From: Alphaproteobacteria bacterium
GTDB taxonomy: Bacteria; Pseudomonadota; Alphaproteobacteria; UBA2966
Direction: 5' to 3'
Assembly (NCBI GenBank): GCA_018650465.1
Contig: JABIFY010000147.1
Location: 1-57,745, forward strand
DNA: 57,745 bases
Shown: piece by piece, positions 54,283 through 57,745 of the stretch
Layout of the letters: each line of letters starts with the position of its first letter
Position numbering within the stretch: the first letter of the stretch is position 1
The notes under the pieces: model-generated
What the model saw: only the letters and a program-made list of their open reading frames with translations
The model's database searches: none
What the model was told of the DNA's origin: nothing
Position numbers and translations under genes: made by a program

Positions 54283-55335
54283 TCAGGCCGAAATCCGCCC
54301 AAGACCAGCGTTTACCGGGCTAGTGTTCGCTAAACCGTTAAAGGCTGCGAGTGACGCTTCGATGCGCGCCTGATCCATGCCCCGCACAATAAAGACCAGA
54401 CGGGAGCGCTGATCCGCGTCGGGCCAGCTTTCCAGATGTACGGGCGGGTGGACCACATGCTGCACGCCGTTAATCAACACCGGCGTGGCAACGCCCAACA
54501 CATTCAACATCCCCTTGATTCTTAACACTTTATCGCCGTAGTGGTTCAGCAGCATGGTCATCCAGATGCCATAGGCGGTCCAGTCCAGGGGCTGATCAAA
54601 GGTCAGGGCAAAGGATGTGACGCCCGAAGTATGTTTGTGATCTGTATGGTCGTCGGCTTCGGCCTCGGCAACGGACATCAGATGTTTGATTTCCTGGCCC
54701 TTGCCTTTTGGATCGTGAATATCTTCCGTGATCAGACGCTGCGGGCTGAGGTCATCGACGGCGGCATCAAACAGCGGTGCCGAAATATTCAGGCGCTGCA
54801 ATGCGAGACGTAATTCGTCGGCCTGCCCCGGTTCGGCAATATCGGTTTTGGTGATAATCAAACGATCCGCCACGGCGACCTGCTTCACTGGCTCGTCAAA
54901 TTCCGCCAGTTGCTTCAGGCCGTTCACCGCATCTATTGTGGTGATGACATTGCCAAGGCGAAAATGATGCTGCAACACAGGTTCGGCCAGCACCGTATAG
55001 GCGATGGGGACAGGATCGGCGAGACCGGATGTTTCGATAATCACGCGTTTGAAAGCCGGTATCTCCGCCCGCTCCCGACGGTCAAACAAATCCCGCAAAC
55101 TGTCTTTCAGGTCACCACGAATGGCACAGCACAAACAGCCGTTGTCCATCAACAAGGTGCTCTCGGTCGCGGTTTCCAGTAAATGATGATCCAGCCCCAC
55201 CTCGCCAAACTCATTGACCAGCACAGCCGTGTCATCCAGCAAAGGTGAATGCAGTAACTTCTGCAACAAGGTCGTCTTGCCACTGCCGAGGAAGCCGGTC
55301 ACCACATTGACAGGTATGAAGGTATCGTATGCCAT
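54283..55335 (-). CDS. CobW/P47K (COG0523) family GTPase, probable metallochaperone
   Basis: Protein of 350 residues. Walker A GFLGSGKTTLLQKLL near residue 13, the metal-binding CxCC motif in DNGCLCCAIRGDL, Walker B/switch in VIIETSGLADPVP, the base-recognition ITKTD and a C-terminal CobW_C domain (about 240-340). A His-rich loop (DHTDHKHTSG) precedes that domain. COG0523 proteins insert or supply Zn, Co or other metals to client enzymes. The clients here could be the metal-dependent dihydropyrimidinase or the deacetylase-like enzyme. Its start directly follows the stop of the 107-residue MCGLCG protein. Confidence 0.9.
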   Translation of the reverse strand: MAYDTFIPVNVVTGFLGSGKTTLLQKLLHSPLLDDTAVLVNEFGEVGLDHHLLETATESTLLMDNGCLCCAIRGDLKDSLRDLFDRRERAEIPAFKRVIIETSGLADPVPIAYTVLAEPVLQHHFRLGNVITTIDAVNGLKQLAEFDEPVKQVAVADRLIITKTDIAEPGQADELRLALQRLNISAPLFDAAVDDLSPQRLITEDIHDPKGKGQEIKHLMSVAEAEADDHTDHKHTSGVTSFALTFDQPLDWTAYGIWMTMLLNHYGDKVLRIKGMLNVLGVATPVLINGVQHVVHPPVHLESWPDADQRSRLVFIVRGMDQARIEASLAAFNGLANTSPVNAGLGRISA

Positions 55336-55659
55336 CTAGCGGCCCGTCAAATCAGCGATCAGATCGTCATCCAGGGGGTCAAAGCTGCGGCCAGTCAGGG
55401 TTTCCGCCTGGGCCCACATTTGTGCAAGGTTGTCGACAATGGCTGTTTTACCGGTATTGCCTTTAAGGATATAGGCGTTACCGGACCAGTCTTTCAGGCC
55501 AAGGCCATAATGTCCCAGCACCTGGTTTACGATACGGGTGCGCTGCTGACGTTCCCGCAAAGGCGTACCGGGATCACTTTGTGCGGCGAAGGCATCGGGA
55601 TTGGTGGTACTGTCCGTCCAGTGCCCCCGCCCGCCCAATACGCCGCACAAACCACACAT
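55336..55659 (-). CDS. Small MCGLCG-motif protein of unknown function
   Basis: Protein of 107 residues. It opens MCGLCGVLGGRGHWTD, giving a CxxC pair plus a nearby His, and the rest is mixed helical (RERQQRTRIVNQVLGHYGLGL, AIVDNLAQMWAQAETLTGRS). The Cys at position 2 superficially recalls class II glutamine amidotransferases, but the protein is too short for that fold. A CxxC next to a CobW-type metallochaperone gene suggests metal handling. It sits between the deacetylase-like and CobW genes, five bases and zero bases away, so all three are one operon. Confidence 0.7.
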   Translation of the reverse strand: MCGLCGVLGGRGHWTDSTTNPDAFAAQSDPGTPLRERQQRTRIVNQVLGHYGLGLKDWSGNAYILKGNTGKTAIVDNLAQMWAQAETLTGRSFDPLDDDLIADLTGR

Positions 55660-55664
55660 ATCAA

Positions 55665-56684
55665 CTAGCGCGGATTCCGGGCGGCAAAGTCATCCGCAAT
55701 TTCATCAAATGTGCAAAAGCGCACCCCGGTATGGGCGCTGATATGATCAAAAACCCGCTGCAACATCATCTGCACCTGGGGCCGGCCCGAAACATCCGGG
55801 TGGATGGTCAGGGTGAAAACGGCATAATCATATTCGTTATATACCCAGTCGAACTGGTCGATCCACAACTGTTCAATATCGCGCGGATTGACAAAACCAT
55901 GACTGTTGGGCGCGCCCTTGATGAACATCATCGGCGGCAGATCATCCAGATACCAGCTGCCAGGAATATCGATCAGGTCGGTTTCGTGACCACGCACCAG
56001 CGGCTTCATCCATTCGTCGGGATGTTTGGAATAATCGATCTTGGTCCAGCTGTCGCCGACGCGGGCATAAAAGGGATGAAAATCATCATTCATCAAGCTG
56101 TGGTCGTACTTGATGCCCTTGGCCAACAACAATTCGTTGGTAATGGGTGAAAACTCCCACCAGGGTGCCACATAGCCCGTGGGCCGACGACCGGAGACCT
56201 TTTCGATCAGGTCGATACATTTGTCCATGACAGCTTCTTCTTGCACGGGTGTCATGGCGATGGGGTTTTCGTGGCTATAGCCGTGCATACCGATTTCGTG
56301 ACCGGCATCGACCACCATTTGCGTTTCCGCCGGAAAGGTTTCGATGGAATGGCCAGGAATAAACCAGGTCGTGGGGATTTGCCATTTATCGAACAGGCGA
56401 ACCATACGCGGCACCCCGACTTCACCGGCGAACAGGCCACGGGAGATATCGCAAGGCGAATCTTCACCCCCATAAGACCCAAGCCAACCGGCCACGGCGT
56501 CAACATCCACACCCACGGCACAAAGGATTTCTTTTTTCCCGCCGTTGGCCACTGAACGATGAGAGATGGAGCTGGAGCTGGAACCTGCGCTGGAAGAAAA
56601 AGTCGGGCGCGGCTGATATCGCCCACCTGAGACACTGCCGGTTACACCCTGTGTTGGTCGACCAGACCCTGAATTATTGTTCAT
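55665..56684 (-). CDS. Polysaccharide deacetylase family protein (allantoinase PuuE/peptidoglycan deacetylase-like) with Ser/Gly-rich N-terminus
   Basis: Protein of 339 residues. Residues 1-50 are a Ser/Gly/Asn-rich, probably disordered leader containing [10 protein letters not shown]. The NodB-type catalytic domain starts at about 51 ([16 protein letters not shown]), has the metal motif MHGYSHENP, the substrate-side [11 protein letters not shown] and a final [13 protein letters not shown] His. There is no signal peptide, so it is cytoplasmic. Cytoplasmic members hydrolyse cyclic ureides or similar C-N bonds. The ATG at 56684 is chosen because GGGGAG lies ten bases upstream; a TTG at 56705 is possible. 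Operon with the MCGLCG protein and CobW. Confidence 0.85.
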   Translation of the reverse strand: MNNNSGSGRPTQGVTGSVSGGRYQPRPTFSSSAGSSSSSISHRSVANGGKKEILCAVGVDVDAVAGWLGSYGGEDSPCDISRGLFAGEVGVPRMVRLFDKWQIPTTWFIPGHSIETFPAETQMVVDAGHEIGMHGYSHENPIAMTPVQEEAVMDKCIDLIEKVSGRRPTGYVAPWWEFSPITNELLLAKGIKYDHSLMNDDFHPFYARVGDSWTKIDYSKHPDEWMKPLVRGHETDLIDIPGSWYLDDLPPMMFIKGAPNSHGFVNPRDIEQLWIDQFDWVYNEYDYAVFTLTIHPDVSGRPQVQMMLQRVFDHISAHTGVRFCTFDEIADDFAARNPR

Positions 56685-56758
56685 TCCCCGAATGCTCCCC
56701 GTCAATCAATTGCGATTTTTTTTAATCTTGAATCTGTTCTTAGGCGATCAGATGAGTT

Positions 56759-56770
56759 TATTGTATACTA
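56759..56770. promoter_or_regulatory. GTATAC palindrome site 6 between deacetylase-like and isochorismatase-fold genes
   Basis: TATTGTATACTA, core 56763-56768, in the 115-base gap between divergent genes starting at 56684 (minus) and 56800 (plus). TATACT at 56764-56769 could itself be the -10 element of the plus-strand promoter. Confidence 0.55.
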
Positions 56771-56799
56771 GAAACCCGGAATGAACAGGGAGATGATCG

Positions 56800-57525
56800 T
56801 TGAGCGACTGGAAAGACGAAACGCTGCAAAGCTACCAGAGCAAAGGATTTGCATCCCGCGCCGGATTTGGCAAGCGACCTGCCTTGTTAATCGTTGATTT
56901 TATCAATGGCTTTACGGACCCCTCTTCGCCCCTGGGTGGTGATTTTTCAAGCCAGTTAGGCGTCACCAGCCAATTGCTGGAAGTTTTTCGCCGCGAACGC
57001 CTGCCCATTGCCTATACCACCATCGAATATGATGCCGACTTCCGCGACGCTGGTGTCTTCATCAAAAAGGTGCCGTCCCTGTCCGTGCTTTTGCGTGGCT
57101 CGCCCATGTGCAAGATCGACGACCGCATCCGTCCGGAAACCGGTGAATATGTCGTCTCCAAGAAATACGCCAGCAGCTTCTTTGGCACGAACCTGGATAC
57201 CTGGATCAGAAACAACGATGCCGACACAGTGGTCATTGTTGGTTGTACCACAAGCGGTTGCGTGCGCGCCTCAGCCGTCGATTCCCTGCAACACGGGTTT
57301 TACACAATCGTTGTGGCTGAGGGCTGTGGCGACAGGGCGGACGGTCCGCACGAAGCCAATTTGTTTGACATGGATGCCAAATATGCCGACGTGGTTTCAA
57401 CCGCTGAAGCCCTGGATTATGTCAACGGACTGAGCCGCAAGCCAGAGTCCCGGTCTGCCCGTGTCGCCGGCCGGAATTTCAAGCGCTGGTGGGCCGATGG
57501 CGACGGCGCCGAAAAAGAGGGATAA
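56800..57525 (+). CDS. Isochorismatase-fold amidohydrolase (N-carbamoylsarcosine amidase-like), copy 2
   Basis: Protein of 241 residues. Catalytic Asp in ALLIVDFINGFTD, Lys in VVSKKYASSFFGT and Cys in VIVGCTTSGCVRAS are all present. It resembles N-carbamoylsarcosine amidase and maleamate amidase. The last 30 residues are a basic, Ser/Arg-rich tail (SRKPESRSARVAGRNFKRW) not needed for the fold. Translation starts at TTG (56800), with GGGAG seven bases upstream. It is a paralogue of the enzyme at 35550. The 69-residue tag-like protein follows after four bases. Confidence 0.88.
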   Translation: MSDWKDETLQSYQSKGFASRAGFGKRPALLIVDFINGFTDPSSPLGGDFSSQLGVTSQLLEVFRRERLPIAYTTIEYDADFRDAGVFIKKVPSLSVLLRGSPMCKIDDRIRPETGEYVVSKKYASSFFGTNLDTWIRNNDADTVVIVGCTTSGCVRASAVDSLQHGFYTIVVAEGCGDRADGPHEANLFDMDAKYADVVSTAEALDYVNGLSRKPESRSARVAGRNFKRWWADGDGAEKEG

Positions 57526-57529
57526 ACAA

Positions 57530-57739
57530 ATGTCGGGAAAATATTCATCACCATTCGACGACCTGCTGGCCAGCAATCAAAAACAAATGGATGACGTGCT
57601 GGGTGGACCAGGCCGATCTTATGCTCCACGCCCCGCTGCACCGACCTCTGTCACAGCCAGCCCGCCCCCATCTGACAACACCGGCGGTAACACAATTTCA
57701 GGCACGGCGAACGGCATTCCATTCAGTCTCAAAGTCTGA
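57530..57739 (+). CDS. 69-residue tag-like protein: helix motif plus Pro/Ser-rich tail
   Basis: Complete small protein with start and stop in the window. Residues 7-26 (SPFDDLLASNQKQMDDVLGG) look like an amphipathic helix; the remainder is Pro/Ala/Ser/Thr-rich (RSYAPRPAAP) and ends ISGTANGIPFSLKV. The helix resembles the N-terminal tag of HyuB copy 2 (LDDLLSANKNQFDQLF) and less closely that of HyuA copy 1. I do not recognise a family. It may be a free-standing targeting or adaptor peptide or the first gene of more tagged proteins beyond the window edge. It lies four bases after the isochorismatase-fold gene, so translation is probably coupled. Confidence 0.6.
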   Translation: MSGKYSSPFDDLLASNQKQMDDVLGGPGRSYAPRPAAPTSVTASPPPSDNTGGNTISGTANGIPFSLKV

Positions 57740-57745
57740 ACAAAT

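Noticed and set aside
55336-55659. MCGLCG protein as a class II glutamine amidotransferase
   Set aside because: Only the second-position Cys matches. At 107 residues it is far too short for the Ntn fold, and the later active-site motifs are missing.
30839-57739. Microcompartment or encapsulin shell protein genes that would explain the enzyme tags
   Set aside because: No protein in the window has the length or motifs of BMC-H/T/P or encapsulin shells; the cupin at 44476 and small membrane proteins do not fit. A shell could lie outside the window.

Overview
The window looks like chromosomal DNA of an alphaproteobacterium, probably a free-living, marine-type heterotroph. This is inferred from moderately high GC, several high-affinity uptake systems (Liv-type ABC, TRAP, spermidine/putrescine-type ABC), an ectoine-type degradation operon, an RTX adhesin-like protein, and two copies of a dispersed palindromic repeat of a kind common in Alphaproteobacteria (22537-22628 and 44928-45020). 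I see no rRNA, tRNA, CRISPR array, insertion sequence, integrase or phage gene. Coding density is very high and many genes overlap at ATGA or TGATG junctions.

Layout. 153-593: small NTF2-like protein. 622-5281 (minus): complete branched-chain-amino-acid-type ABC transporter, with a hairpin after the binding-protein gene. 5504-7987 (plus): secreted RTX/cadherin-like protein. 7994-13974 (minus): hybrid histidine kinase, response regulator and a polytopic membrane protein. 14179-20899 (minus): MlrC-type M81 peptidase, TRAP transporter, class III aminotransferase and FAD oxidoreductase, divergent from an XRE-cupin regulator and an alpha/beta hydrolase. 22674-25491 (minus): GntR regulator, Gfo/Idh/MocA oxidoreductase and isopropylmalate-dehydrogenase-like enzyme, divergent from a five-gene plus-strand operon (25665-30842) resembling ectoine/hydroxyectoine catabolism (DoeA/EutD, DoeB/EutE, an EutA-like protein, a diaminopropionate ammonia-lyase-like protein and a second M24 peptidase).

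30839-57739 is a large accessory catabolic region for cyclic amides and ureides. It has two ATP-dependent hydantoinase/oxoprolinase pairs (HyuA/HyuB), a dihydropyrimidinase/D-hydantoinase, an amidase, two isochorismatase-fold amidohydrolases, a polysaccharide-deacetylase/allantoinase-like enzyme, a CobW GTPase with a small MCGLCG protein, a PotABCD-like transporter whose ATPase is encoded apart from its permeases, a cupin, a giant flotillin, two paralogous small membrane proteins and a larger orphan membrane protein. A plausible flow is import of a cyclic ureide, ring opening by HyuAB or the dihydropyrimidinase, then N-carbamoyl or amide hydrolysis by the isochorismatase-fold enzymes and amidase.

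Three features tie this region together. (1) Near-identical ATTGTATACTA-like palindromes lie in at least six promoter regions between 25.5 and 56.8 kb, suggesting one regulon, perhaps under the encoded GntR/FCD protein. (2) Several proteins carry N-terminal additions unlike their families: a short helix-like motif (DDLL..N..Q.D.L type) plus a Pro/Ser/Ala-rich linker on one HyuA, one HyuB and a free-standing 69-residue protein, and a Ser/Gly-rich leader on the deacetylase. (3) A flotillin and paralogous four-helix membrane proteins are interleaved with the enzymes. Together they suggest a spatially organised, possibly membrane-anchored or encapsulated hydantoin/ureide metabolon. No shell protein is visible here, so that idea is inference.
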